Assembly: GCA_050951585.1 (NCBI GenBank)
Contig: JBMNJI010000018.1
Span: 1-15,595 of the forward strand
Length of the DNA stretch: 15,595 bases
Source: UBA3937 sp050951585
GTDB taxonomy: Bacteria > Bacillota > Peptococcia > DRI-13 > DTU073
Reading direction: 5' to 3'
Shown: positions 1-7,931 of the stretch, piece by piece
Layout: each line of letters begins with the position of its first letter
How positions within the stretch are numbered: the first letter of the stretch is position 1
Position numbers and translations under genes: made by a program
The notes under the pieces: model-generated
Seen by the model: the letters and a program-made list of their open reading frames with translations, nothing else
Databases searched by the model: none
Told to the model about the DNA's origin: nothing

Positions 1-148
1 GCGTAAAAAGTTCGCCGAATTCGACATGGAGCTTCCTGAGGAAAAGGCCAAGCAACTGCTGGAAAGCGTTAGGAAGCATGCTATTGAGTTAAAAAGACCT
101 TTGTTTGACAAAGAATTAGTGCAGTTATATTATGAATTGGAAGACTGA
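1..148 (+). CDS. C-terminal end of a homocitrate synthase / Re-citrate synthase-like protein (5' partial)
   Basis: An open frame enters from the left edge (codons in phase from base 2) and stops with TGA at 146-148, giving the last 48 residues of a protein. The fragment is helical and charged. Its ending, with KRPLFDKELVQLYYEL near the stop, resembles the C-terminal tail of NifV/homocitrate synthase-type DRE-TIM acyl-CoA lyases. No catalytic residues are in view. The next two genes, 39 bases downstream, are aconitase and isocitrate dehydrogenase. An enzyme of this family at the head of such a cluster is often a Re-stereospecific citrate synthase in anaerobic Clostridia, which makes citrate from acetyl-CoA and oxaloacetate. 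The family call rests on a short stretch and the exact substrate on context. A true homocitrate synthase or an unrelated protein remains possible. Confidence 0.6.
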   Translation, partial: RKKFAEFDMELPEEKAKQLLESVRKHAIELKRPLFDKELVQLYYELED

Positions 149-187
149 AAAGATTATAGGCTTCAAAGCAGCATAGGGGGTAGCGTT

Positions 188-2161
188 GTGGGGGAAAACG
201 TCAGAGCAGAGAGTAGACAAGCAAAAAATCTGGCCTACAAAATTATTGAAAGCCATTTAGTGAAGGGTGAGATGGTCCCGGGCAAAGAAATCGCGATCAC
301 GATTGATCAGACCCTTACTCAGGATACCACAGGAACAATGGCTTATCTGGAGTTTGAGGCTCTTGGCTTGCCACGGGTCAGGACAAAGCGTTCAGTAGCG
401 TATGTTGATCATAATACTTTGCAGACCGGGTTTGAAAACGCCGATGACCATCGCTTTATTCAAACGGCGGCGGCAAAATACGGACTTTATTTTTCCCGTC
501 CGGGCAATGGGATTTGTCATCAGGTGCATTTGGAGCGTTTTACTGTTCCCGGGCAGACTTTGTTGGGGTCTGATAGCCACACTCCCACGGGTGGAGCGAT
601 GGGGATGATCGCCATCGGGGCAGGTGGCATGGATGTTGCGGTAGCCATGGGCGGCGGTCCGTATTATTTGAATATGCCTCAGGTGGTGAATGTCAAATTA
701 AGCGGAAGATTGCAACCCTGGGTTAGTGCCAAGGATATTATTTTAGAGCTTTTATCGCGCCTTTCCGTCAAAGGCGGGGTTGGAAGGATTTTTGAGTATT
801 CCGGAGAAGCTTTGCAATATCTTTCTGTTCCGGAGCGAGCAACCATCACGAATATGGGAGCGGAGTTAGGAGCCACCACTTCGCTTTTTCCCAGTGATGA
901 GGTGACCCAGCGTTTCCTCAGGTCACAGGGCCGGGAAGCGGATTGGGTGCCTTTAGCGGCTGATGAAGGTGCTGTTTACGATCAGGTCATCGAGATCGAT
1001 TTAAATGAGTTGGAGCCCTTGGTTGCTTGTCCGCATAGCCCGGACAACATCATGAAAGTCAGGGAGCTTCCCAAAACAAAAGTGAATCAGGTTTGTATTG
1101 GCAGCTGCACAAATTCCTCAATGGCGGATTTGCTGAAGGTGGCGGCGATCTTAAAGGGTAACACAGTTCCGGCTGATGTTAGTTTGGTTATTTCGCCCGG
1201 TTCCCGGCAGGTTTTAACGATGCTGGCGGAAAAAGGAGCCCTGGCGGAAATGATTAAAGCGGGCGCCCGGATTCTCGAGTGTGCTTGTGGGCCTTGTATC
1301 GGAATGGGGCAGGCCCCGGCTACGGGAGCAGTGTCTTTACGGACCTTTAATCGGAATTTTTACGGGAGAAGCGGAACCACCAGTGCAAGCGTGTACTTAT
1401 GCAGCCCCGAGGTAGCGGCGATTTCGGCCTTGCATGGTGAAATAACTGATCCGTGCAGCTATGAGCCAATTGAAATTGTCGCACCGGAAAGAATTGTGAT
1501 TAATGATAACATGATCGTGCCCCCATTACCGGCGGGAGAAGCGGCCAAGGTGGAACTGGTGAAAGGGCCTAATATTAAATCTTTTCCGCAGAATAAGGCG
1601 TTACCGGAAACCCTTGCCGGATCGGTGCTCCTTGTGATGGAGGATAATATCACGACAGATCATATTATGCCTTCGCCGGCGCATCTTTTACCTTTGCGTT
1701 CGAATATACCGGCGCTGGCGGATCATTGTCTTGAGCCCGTGGATAGTACCTTCGCGGCTAGAGCGCAGGAAAGAGGAGGCGGTTTTTTGGTTGCCGGCGA
1801 GAACTACGGGCAGGGTTCCAGTAGGGAACACGCGGCCCTGGCCCCGCTTTATCTGGGGATTAAAGGGGTTATTGCCCTTTCCTTTGCGCGTATTCACAAG
1901 GCTAATCTGCTGAACTCCGGCATCCTGCCGCTTACTTTTATCGATAAAGAGGACTATGGCCGGATCGCCCAGGATGATGAAATATTACTGGAAGACTTAC
2001 ACCGGCAGATTGCGGACGGAGATACGCTTGTGGTGCAGAATAAAACGAAGGGCTATTCCTTCAAGGTAAAGCTGGAGGCTTCCCCTCGTCAGATTCAGGT
2101 TCTGTTAGCCGGAGGGCTTTTGGCTTATACGAAGGCGCAGGCGGAGCAGGCAGAAAATTAA
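188..2161 (+). CDS. Aconitate hydratase, Aquifex-type (657 aa)
   Basis: This cytosolic [4Fe-4S] enzyme interconverts citrate and isocitrate through cis-aconitate. The GTG start at 188 is preceded by AGGGGG at about 175-180. The cluster ligands are visible: Cys307 in CIGSCTNSS and Cys367/Cys370 in CACGPCIGMG. Early motifs include GSDSHTPTGGAMG. The C-terminal swivel domain carries GENYGQGSSREHAAL, with Ser544-Ser545-Arg546 matching the catalytic Ser-Ser-Arg of pig aconitase. At 657 residues it is shorter than the roughly 750-900 residues of mitochondrial, AcnA or AcnB enzymes and fits the short bacterial 'Aquifex-type' class. It lies between a citrate-synthase-like fragment and isocitrate dehydrogenase, so a citrate role is much more likely than isopropylmalate or homoaconitate isomerisation, although all share the fold. 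No broken motif was found. Confidence 0.95.
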   Translation: MGENVRAESRQAKNLAYKIIESHLVKGEMVPGKEIAITIDQTLTQDTTGTMAYLEFEALGLPRVRTKRSVAYVDHNTLQTGFENADDHRFIQTAAAKYGLYFSRPGNGICHQVHLERFTVPGQTLLGSDSHTPTGGAMGMIAIGAGGMDVAVAMGGGPYYLNMPQVVNVKLSGRLQPWVSAKDIILELLSRLSVKGGVGRIFEYSGEALQYLSVPERATITNMGAELGATTSLFPSDEVTQRFLRSQGREADWVPLAADEGAVYDQVIEIDLNELEPLVACPHSPDNIMKVRELPKTKVNQVCIGSCTNSSMADLLKVAAILKGNTVPADVSLVISPGSRQVLTMLAEKGALAEMIKAGARILECACGPCIGMGQAPATGAVSLRTFNRNFYGRSGTTSASVYLCSPEVAAISALHGEITDPCSYEPIEIVAPERIVINDNMIVPPLPAGEAAKVELVKGPNIKSFPQNKALPETLAGSVLLVMEDNITTDHIMPSPAHLLPLRSNIPALADHCLEPVDSTFAARAQERGGGFLVAGENYGQGSSREHAALAPLYLGIKGVIALSFARIHKANLLNSGILPLTFIDKEDYGRIAQDDEILLEDLHRQIADGDTLVVQNKTKGYSFKVKLEASPRQIQVLLAGGLLAYTKAQAEQAEN

Positions 2162-2239
2162 AGACCAACGGGTATTAAAGCCCGACAAGTAAACAATAAA
2201 GAGCCAAGGGTAGAAAGGGAAAGCGGGGGACATAGAGAA

Positions 2240-3451
2240 ATGAGTTTGAAAATTACCATGCACAATCCCCTGGTGGAGCTCGACGGGGATGAAATGACGC
2301 GCATTATTTGGCAACAGATCAAGGAGATATTGCTGACCCCGTTTGTGGATTTAAAGACGGAGTACTATGATTTAGGTCTGGGCAACAGGGAAAAGACAGC
2401 GGATCAAATTACCATCGAAGCGGCCCAGGCCGTGATAGAATATGGAGTAGGGGTAAAGTGTGCAACGATTACCCCCAATGCCCAACGGGTCAAGGAATAC
2501 AACCTGCGGGAAATGTATAAGAGTCCGAACGGTACGATTCGGGCGATTCTTGACGGGACTGTTTTTCGCAAGCCGATTTTAGTGAAGAATATCCATCCAC
2601 TGGTGAAAAACTGGCAAAAACCGATTACGATTGCCCGTCATGCCTATGGAGATATTTATAAGGATGTGGAATTGCGGGTTTTGCGGCCCGGAAAAGTAGA
2701 ACTTGTCTACACCACGGACGAAGGTGCCACGGAGAAGAAGCTGGTGCATGATTTTCAGGGCGCGGGCGTGGTTATGGGGATGCATAACCTCGATAAATCC
2801 ATTGAGAGTTTTGCCCGTTCCTGTTTTACGTATGCGCTGGATCAAAGGCAGGATTTGTGGTTTTCAGCCAAGGATACCATCTCCAAAACCTATGACCATA
2901 CCTTTAAGGATATTTTCCAGGTGATTTTTGAGCGGGAATATCAGGAGCGCTTTGCCGCCATCGGCATTAAATATTTTTATACCCTGATTGATGATGCGGT
3001 GGCGCGGATCATGCGGTCGGAAGGCGGGATGGTTTGGGCCTGCAAAAACTACGACGGCGATGTCATGTCTGATATGATCGCTTCGGCTTTTGGCAGTTTG
3101 GCGATGATGACTTCTGTGCTGGTCTCACCGCAGGGACAGTTTTTATATGAGGCGGCACACGGCACGGTTCAAAGGCATTATTATAAGCATCTGCAGGGTG
3201 AAGAAACCTCCACGAATTCGATGGCGACAATCTTTGCTTGGAGTGGGGCCTTGGCCAAATGCGGGGAAAAAGATAACCTTCCTCAGTTGGTCTCTTTCGC
3301 CCGTTCGTTGGAAGAGGCGGCCTTAAGAACCATCGAGGAAGGCTATATGACTAAGGATTTGGCGGCCATTGCCGAAGGGCCGGTCCAAAAGGTTGTGAAT
3401 ACAACGCAGTTTCTGGAAGAGGTTCGCTCTCGCCTGGAGACAATGCTGTAG
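2240..3451 (+). CDS. icd: NADP-dependent isocitrate dehydrogenase, eukaryotic-type (403 aa)
   Basis: It oxidatively decarboxylates isocitrate to 2-oxoglutarate and forms NADPH, feeding glutamate synthesis. The sequence follows the homodimeric eukaryotic IDH1/IDH2 class closely from LDGDEMTRIIW at the N-terminus to GYMTKDLAA near the end, rather than the E. coli Icd class. Visible active-site elements are SPNGTIR, Arg133 in ARHAYGD (counterpart of human IDH1 Arg132), the metal-binding aspartates in LIDDAVARIM and NYDGDVMSD, and HGTVQRH. In the last motif Arg312-His313 match the human Arg314-His315 pair that binds the 2'-phosphate of NADP. The ATG at 2240 has a GGGGA about ten bases upstream. 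It follows aconitase by 78 bases with no terminator between, so the two are probably co-transcribed. Its 3' end converges with the CorA gene. Confidence 0.95.
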   Translation: MSLKITMHNPLVELDGDEMTRIIWQQIKEILLTPFVDLKTEYYDLGLGNREKTADQITIEAAQAVIEYGVGVKCATITPNAQRVKEYNLREMYKSPNGTIRAILDGTVFRKPILVKNIHPLVKNWQKPITIARHAYGDIYKDVELRVLRPGKVELVYTTDEGATEKKLVHDFQGAGVVMGMHNLDKSIESFARSCFTYALDQRQDLWFSAKDTISKTYDHTFKDIFQVIFEREYQERFAAIGIKYFYTLIDDAVARIMRSEGGMVWACKNYDGDVMSDMIASAFGSLAMMTSVLVSPQGQFLYEAAHGTVQRHYYKHLQGEETSTNSMATIFAWSGALAKCGEKDNLPQLVSFARSLEEAALRTIEEGYMTKDLAAIAEGPVQKVVNTTQFLEEVRSRLETML

Positions 3452-3512
3452 ACTGGTAAGAGCGCCTGCCCGAACAGTATTGGCAACAGTATGGCAAAGT
3501 ATTGGCAGGCAA
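3452..3512. repeat. Three imperfect 11-12 bp tandem repeats inside a long-loop inverted repeat, between convergent genes
   Basis: Between the stop codons of the convergent isocitrate dehydrogenase and CorA genes lie AACAGTATTGGC (3473-3484), AACAGTATGGC (3485-3495) and AAAGTATTGGC (3496-3506). They are flanked by GCCTGCC (3464-3470) and GGCAGGC (3504-3510), which could pair across a 33-base loop. No U-tract follows on either strand, so this is not a textbook intrinsic terminator. It may still be the only transcription boundary between the two genes. Confidence 0.6.
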
Positions 3513-4442
3513 TCAGAAGATCTTCTTTTTCGCCAGGTAATAGACACCGGCTAGCGAGAGAAGCGCCGAGATCATTACGGCGAAAGCAAAACCGTGAGGC
3601 GATGCTTGAAAAGGGACAGGTACATTCATCCCGAAAAAGCTGGCCACCATGGTAGGCAGAGCCAGGATAATTGTGACAATAGCCAGGAATTTCATGACGA
3701 TGTTGAGGTTGTTGGAAATGACCGAGGCAAAAGCGTCCATGGTACCACTTAAAATATTGCTGTAAATATGGGCCATTTCGATGGCCTGTTTATTTTCGAT
3801 GATTACATCTTCCAATAAGTCCTCATCTTCTTCATACATTTTGATTACTTTGCCCCTGAGCAGTTTTTCCAATACTGTTTCGTTTGAGCGGAGTGAAGTG
3901 GTGAAGTAGACGAGGGCTTTTTCTAAATTAAGCAGCTTGATTAATTCTTTATTCCGCATCGATTTATGCAGTTCCAATTCTAATTCCGTAGATTTTTTAT
4001 CAATTTCGCGGAGGTATTTTAGGTAGAGTGAGGCGTTTTTATAGAGAATCTGAAAAAGGAAACGGGTTTTCTTATATGTGGCAATGCCTCTGACCTTTTT
4101 TTGGTGAAAATCCTTTAAAAGGTCTAAATCATATAAACAGACGGTGACAATGAAGCTGTCCGTCTGAATAATGCCCAGCGGAATGGTGTCATATCCCGCG
4201 CCCGTGTTTTTTTCCACGGGCACATCAATAATCGTGAGCAGTTGATTGTCTTCAAATTCCACGTGGGGACGTTCCTCATCATCGAGGGGATAGCGGATAA
4301 AGTCGGCAAAGATGCCCGTTGTCTGCCCAACCGTATTGATTTCTTCCTCCGTGGGATTAATGAGCTTAATCCAACAGCCTTTTTCAAAGCTGTTAATTTG
4401 CAGTACTTCATTATCTTGCGGGCTAAGATAGATCGTGAGCAT
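3513..4442 (-). CDS. CorA-family divalent cation transporter (309 aa)
   Basis: This is a predicted Mg2+/Co2+ channel-type transporter of the CorA (2-TM-GxN) superfamily. The N-terminal 245 residues form the cytoplasmic alpha/beta plus long-helix domain, with charged helices at about 140-225. Two membrane helices follow at about 251-271 and 284-303. The signature GMN lies at residues 271-273 at the end of the first helix, and the tail is lysine-rich (KKKIF) as expected for a cytoplasmic C-terminus. I chose the ATG at 4442 because GAGGAGGGG sits 6 bases upstream (4449-4457). An upstream in-frame ATG at 4529 would add 29 residues but lacks such a site. It is transcribed against the preceding TCA genes and is divergent from the gene at 4582. 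The ion cannot be told from sequence. Confidence 0.9.
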   Translation of the reverse strand: MLTIYLSPQDNEVLQINSFEKGCWIKLINPTEEEINTVGQTTGIFADFIRYPLDDEERPHVEFEDNQLLTIIDVPVEKNTGAGYDTIPLGIIQTDSFIVTVCLYDLDLLKDFHQKKVRGIATYKKTRFLFQILYKNASLYLKYLREIDKKSTELELELHKSMRNKELIKLLNLEKALVYFTTSLRSNETVLEKLLRGKVIKMYEEDEDLLEDVIIENKQAIEMAHIYSNILSGTMDAFASVISNNLNIVMKFLAIVTIILALPTMVASFFGMNVPVPFQASPHGFAFAVMISALLSLAGVYYLAKKKIF

Positions 4443-4581
4443 TGGCGTCCCCTCCTCAACGATTATTATATGACAAAAATGAAGGTAAAGGAACAAAAAT
4501 ACCGGGAAACCAGTCAGAATATTAGACAAGCAATATTAATATAGAATAGATATTGAAATAAGGTTAAAGGAGAGTGGTCTC

Positions 4582-5274
4582 GTGAAAAGAAAAAACAATC
4601 GGAATTCTTTTGTTGCCATAATGTGTCTTGCAGGAATAGTATTACTATTTTTCCTTGGGTATACGATCGGAAAAAATCAGCAAGGGGACCAGTCGGAACA
4701 AAACCGGCAAGCGTACGGCGATACCCAAAACCCAGGGGATGAGCAGGAAAAGGAACAAGCGGGTACAAATAACGAAGATGCATCAGGAAATGATGAAAAT
4801 GACTCTGCTGTTACTGGTAAGGGAGAAAGTTTAGCCGGAATTGCTTTAGGTGCGGCGAAGGAAGAGGTCGTGCAAAAATTAGGGGATAATTATGACGAAG
4901 AGTACCATGAGGAAGGAGCCTATTACGGAGAATCATATTATTTCTGGGAATATCCGCAGGGAATAAGATTATTAATTGGGGCAAATACCAATAAGGTATT
5001 ACAAATATTCGTCACATCGCCGGATTATGTTACTGCCTTAGGAGCAAAGGTCGGTGATACTTATCAGGATGTTCGGGCGAAGTACGAGGGAAAATACGCT
5101 GTTCCCGAGAGTAGACATGGGAGCGGCAGATTAGAAGGCTGGTATGAATTACCGAACTACGACGTGATTATCTTTGATTTTGATTTAGAGGATGACTCGG
5201 TCTTTAATCTTGAGGTGCAGCCTGATTCGCAGGTAGAACAGATTATCCTGACGAACTGGAACTACCTCGATTAG
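4582..5274 (+). CDS. Membrane-anchored protein of unknown function with two internal repeats (230 aa)
   Basis: I do not recognise a named family with certainty. After a basic N-terminus (KRKNNR) there is one hydrophobic segment at about residues 10-28, best read as a signal anchor; the Cys at 15 does not form a good lipobox. A polar Gln/Glu/Asn/Asp-rich linker (31-80) then leads to a compact acidic domain (83-230) that should sit outside the membrane. The domain contains two related segments, GIALGAAKEEVVQKLG (86-101) and GAKVGDTYQDVRAKYEG (154-170), of the type seen in small extracytoplasmic domains of SmpA/DUF4309-like proteins. Both hold a 'G-x-x-x-G/S-x-t-x-x-x-V-x-x-k-y/l' pattern. The GTG start has AAAGGAG at about 4566-4572. 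It is divergent from corA and separated from the next gene by 197 bases, so it is probably monocistronic. Confidence 0.75.
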   Translation: MKRKNNRNSFVAIMCLAGIVLLFFLGYTIGKNQQGDQSEQNRQAYGDTQNPGDEQEKEQAGTNNEDASGNDENDSAVTGKGESLAGIALGAAKEEVVQKLGDNYDEEYHEEGAYYGESYYFWEYPQGIRLLIGANTNKVLQIFVTSPDYVTALGAKVGDTYQDVRAKYEGKYAVPESRHGSGRLEGWYELPNYDVIIFDFDLEDDSVFNLEVQPDSQVEQIILTNWNYLD

Positions 5275-5471
5275 GTGAAAGGTAAGCTAAAAAATCAATA
5301 CCAATAGCTTTTTCACACTTCTAATATATTCGGACAGTCTCCCAGGGGTGCATATAAAAAAAGGAACACTAGGACACCTTGTAGAAGATATTAATCCTGG
5401 GTTAAACTGTAGTTAGCGGTTATCTTTCAGTAAAATGCTGGGCAAATGAATGGAAAGCGGGAAGAGGGCAC
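5275..5471. other. Intergenic region with possible RNA secondary structure
   Basis: These 197 bases hold no convincing gene. An inverted repeat pairs ACAGT (5334-5338) and CCCAGG (5341-5346) with CCTGGG (5396-5401) and ACTGT (5406-5410), with small unequal interruptions (CT against TTAA). Inside the loop, AAGG and CCTT could form a short inner stem. A second weak inverted repeat, GTGAAA/TTTCAC with AGCT/AGCT (5275-5316), lies just after the preceding stop and lacks a U-tract. I could not fix a promoter. No known riboswitch class is recognisable. Confidence 0.35.
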
Positions 5472-6623
5472 ATGGAGTTTTATTTAATTTTCGCCGTAAT
5501 CCTGGTAATATACGGCGGGCTGAATTATAGTATCGGGGTTTGGTTATGGAATCATCTTTTCAGCAAGCTACCGCTCTTTAGCTATAAGGGATATCTGTTT
5601 ATTTTCTCCCTGCTGGTGGCGGTAAGTCTAATTGGCGTGATCTGGAATCGGGCCTTACCTGGTTTTTTGCAGGATGTTCTCTATTTCATTGCTTCGTACT
5701 GGTTACTAGCAGTAATGTATTTTTCGCTCCTGATTGTGCTTGTGAAACTAATCATGCTCCTCAATCGGTGGCTGGGGCTTATTCCGGCGCGAATTATTGA
5801 CAGCTCCCTGATTGGGCTGCTGGTTGTTGTGACGGTCGTTGCGCTGTTTGTCTATGGCACAATTAATGCCGGAACGATCAGAGTGACTGAATACTCACTC
5901 AACATCCCGAAACAGGCCGGTGAGCTGGAAGAACTGCAGATTGCCTTCTTATCGGATCTTCATCTGAGCGATTTTACCGATAGTCGTTTGAAAGAGGTAG
6001 TAGAGACAATCAATCAACTGGATCCCGATCTTGTTTTGCTTGCCGGAGATATCATTGATTCCAACCGGGGCACGCAACCGACCGACGTGAAGGAGATGCA
6101 GAGCTATTTTCAAAAAATAAGAAGCAAATACGGGACTTTTGCTTCTTTGGGGAATCACGATTATGACCACTGGAGTGGGACAGCGGAACGGGTAGAACGC
6201 TTTCAGGAAGCGGGAGTAACCGTACTACGGGACACCGGGATGAAGATTGCCGATAGTTTTTACCTGATCGGACGGGAGGATATATCCTATGAAAGAAGGG
6301 GGCGGTCACGCCAGACGCTGTCCACCCTGATGCAAGGGATCGAGCAGGAGCTTCCCGTGATCGTCCTGGATCATCAGCCGGTGAATATTGCGGAGCCGAA
6401 AGAAGCAGGAGTTGATCTGCAGCTATCAGGCCATACGCATCATGGGCAGGTGTTCCCCGCAAATCTTTTTACCAACAAATTGTTTGAAGTTGATTATGGC
6501 TATTTACAAAAAGATCAGCTGCAGGTGATTGTCTCAAGCGGGGCAAGGACTTGGGGCCCGCCGATGCGTATTGGCAGTCGTTGTGAAGTAGTCCACCTCA
6601 CAGTCAGTTTTCGTATGGAATAA
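5472..6623 (+). CDS. Membrane-anchored metallophosphoesterase (383 aa)
   Basis: The N-terminal 130 residues hold about four hydrophobic segments (near 1-25, 41-58, 70-95 and 111-132). The calcineurin-like phosphoesterase domain follows. Its dinuclear-metal motifs are complete and in order: Asp162-Leu-His164, Gly192-Asp193-x-x-Asp196, Gly227-Asn-His-Asp230, Asp300-His301-Gln-Pro, and Gly320-His-Thr-His323-His-Gly-Gln. This architecture matches the YkuE/YpbG-like group of membrane-associated phosphohydrolases. Substrates in that group include phospholipids such as UDP-2,3-diacylglucosamine-like molecules in some members, but the substrate here cannot be inferred. The ATG at 5472 follows GAAGAGGG at about 5461-5468. 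The alcohol dehydrogenase gene starts 48 bases after its stop with no visible terminator, so they may be co-transcribed, although no functional link is apparent. Confidence 0.9.
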   Translation: MEFYLIFAVILVIYGGLNYSIGVWLWNHLFSKLPLFSYKGYLFIFSLLVAVSLIGVIWNRALPGFLQDVLYFIASYWLLAVMYFSLLIVLVKLIMLLNRWLGLIPARIIDSSLIGLLVVVTVVALFVYGTINAGTIRVTEYSLNIPKQAGELEELQIAFLSDLHLSDFTDSRLKEVVETINQLDPDLVLLAGDIIDSNRGTQPTDVKEMQSYFQKIRSKYGTFASLGNHDYDHWSGTAERVERFQEAGVTVLRDTGMKIADSFYLIGREDISYERRGRSRQTLSTLMQGIEQELPVIVLDHQPVNIAEPKEAGVDLQLSGHTHHGQVFPANLFTNKLFEVDYGYLQKDQLQVIVSSGARTWGPPMRIGSRCEVVHLTVSFRME

Positions 6624-6670
6624 TTAGCCGGTAATAATTGAAATAATATATGTAGATAGGAGATGGAGCA

Positions 6671-7831
6671 ATGGATTCGTTCAGGTACTACAATCCGGTC
6701 AGAGTTTATTTCGGGGAAAATGCGGTAAGCAAATTAAAACGGGAGCTGCCTAAATATGGCGAAAAGGTTCTGCTTACCTATGGCGGCGGCAGTATCAAAA
6801 GAAACGGCATTTATGATGCCGTGAAGCAAACCCTGCTTGATGCGGGCAAGAAGGTTTTTGAGCTTTCCGGGATTATGCCCAATCCACGCACCGAAAAGGT
6901 TTATGAAGGAATCGAAATTTGTAAAAGAGAGGGAATAGATTTAATTCTGGCCGTAGGCGGCGGCAGTGTCATTGACTGTACCAAGGCCATTGCCATTGGC
7001 TGTAAAACAGAGAAGGATTTTTGGGAGGCATTTTTTGTTTCGCATGAAAAGCCGACCGCTGCGCTACCTTTTGGGGTTGTCCTTACTGTGGCAGCCACGG
7101 GCAGTGAACGGGACAATGTAGCGGTGATCACCAATTGGGCGGATAAGGCCAAGGTGGCTTATGGGCACGAGCTGATGTATGCGCAGTTTGCCATTCTTGA
7201 TCCTACCTATACATATTCCTTACCGCAGGAACAGTTGATTTACGGTAGTGTCGATATTCTTTCCCATGTTTTTGAGGTGTATTTCTCCCGTGATGACAAA
7301 AATAATGTCTCTGATGATTTAGCCGAAGCAGTGATGAAAAATATCATGGCCAATCTTAATGTGGCCCTGGATAATCCCCAAGATTATGTGGCCCGTTCCA
7401 ATCTGATGTGGGACAGCTCTCTCGCCATTAGCGGATTGCTTAGTTTAGGCAAAGAAACGGATTGGCAGGCGCACGAAATTGAGCATGCCATGTCGGCTTT
7501 GTTTGATATCCCTCACGGTGCCGGATTGGCGGTGGTGCATCCCAACTATCTCAAGTATATTTACAAAAAGGCCCCGGAGAAGTTTGCCCGTTATGCGGTC
7601 AACATCTGGCATATCAGTCCCGCCGGGAAGACTACGGAGAAGCTGGCGCTGGAAGGGATTGAAGCAACAGGGCAGTATTTCCGGGAAATTGGAGCCCCCA
7701 CTACCCTTGGGGAGGTGGGTATTCAGGAGGCGGACATTGATCAGATTGCGGAAAAAACCCTGCTTGTACGGGGCAGTTATGCTCAGATGACCGCTTTGGA
7801 CATTAAGAAGATCTTAAAAATGTGTCTGTAA
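6671..7831 (+). CDS. Iron-containing alcohol dehydrogenase, butanol dehydrogenase (BdhA/YugJ) group (386 aa)
   Basis: It is a cytosolic NAD(P)H-dependent aldehyde/alcohol oxidoreductase of the group III (iron-type) family. The N-terminal dinucleotide-binding half shows GGGSIK (38-43) and GGGSVIDCTKAIA (96-108). The metal ligands appear in the right order: Asp195 and His199 in DILSH, His268 in AHEIEHAMS, and His282 in IPHGAG. Length and motifs such as AATGSERDN fit the butanol dehydrogenase BdhA/YugJ/YqhD branch, which usually uses NADPH or NADH to reduce C3-C4 and other aldehydes in fermentative bacteria. The exact substrate is not predictable. ATG at 6671 is preceded by AGGAGATGG. A clear terminator follows at 7869-7909, ending this transcription unit. 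Confidence 0.92.
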   Translation: MDSFRYYNPVRVYFGENAVSKLKRELPKYGEKVLLTYGGGSIKRNGIYDAVKQTLLDAGKKVFELSGIMPNPRTEKVYEGIEICKREGIDLILAVGGGSVIDCTKAIAIGCKTEKDFWEAFFVSHEKPTAALPFGVVLTVAATGSERDNVAVITNWADKAKVAYGHELMYAQFAILDPTYTYSLPQEQLIYGSVDILSHVFEVYFSRDDKNNVSDDLAEAVMKNIMANLNVALDNPQDYVARSNLMWDSSLAISGLLSLGKETDWQAHEIEHAMSALFDIPHGAGLAVVHPNYLKYIYKKAPEKFARYAVNIWHISPAGKTTEKLALEGIEATGQYFREIGAPTTLGEVGIQEADIDQIAEKTLLVRGSYAQMTALDIKKILKMCL

Positions 7832-7868
7832 ATGAAATTCGGCAATTGCATAGTTGAGTAAAGTATAA

Positions 7869-7909
7869 ATGATGGCCACCGGTTGAACGGTAGGCCATCA
7901 TTTTCTTTA
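7869..7909 (+). terminator. Rho-independent terminator after the alcohol dehydrogenase
   Basis: ATGATGGCC (7869-7877) pairs perfectly with GGCCATCAT (7893-7901), and an inner CCG/CGG extends the stem around a GTTGAA loop. A T-rich tail (TTTTCTTT) follows directly. It separates the alcohol dehydrogenase from the downstream glycosyltransferase unit. Confidence 0.9.
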
Positions 7910-7931
7910 TGCGGCAGGCTTCTATTTGCGG

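Noticed and set aside
4124..4459. A 111-codon frame in another phase of the CorA region
   Set aside because: It overlaps the true CorA gene on the same strand, is Arg/Ser-rich and has no recognisable fold.
4465..4470. TATAAT on the - strand as the corA promoter -10 box
   Set aside because: It would place the transcription start on the Shine-Dalgarno sequence, and no acceptable -35 box lies 16-18 bases upstream.
4443..4529. A 29-residue N-terminal extension of the CorA protein
   Set aside because: The ATG at 4442 has a strong GAGGAGGGG before it. The extension is hydrophobic and unlike CorA N-termini.
6052..6462. A 136-codon open frame antisense to the metallophosphoesterase
   Set aside because: It is a mirror of the coding frame with Pro/Ser/Arg-rich composition, no ribosome site and no domain; the sense gene has all its catalytic motifs.
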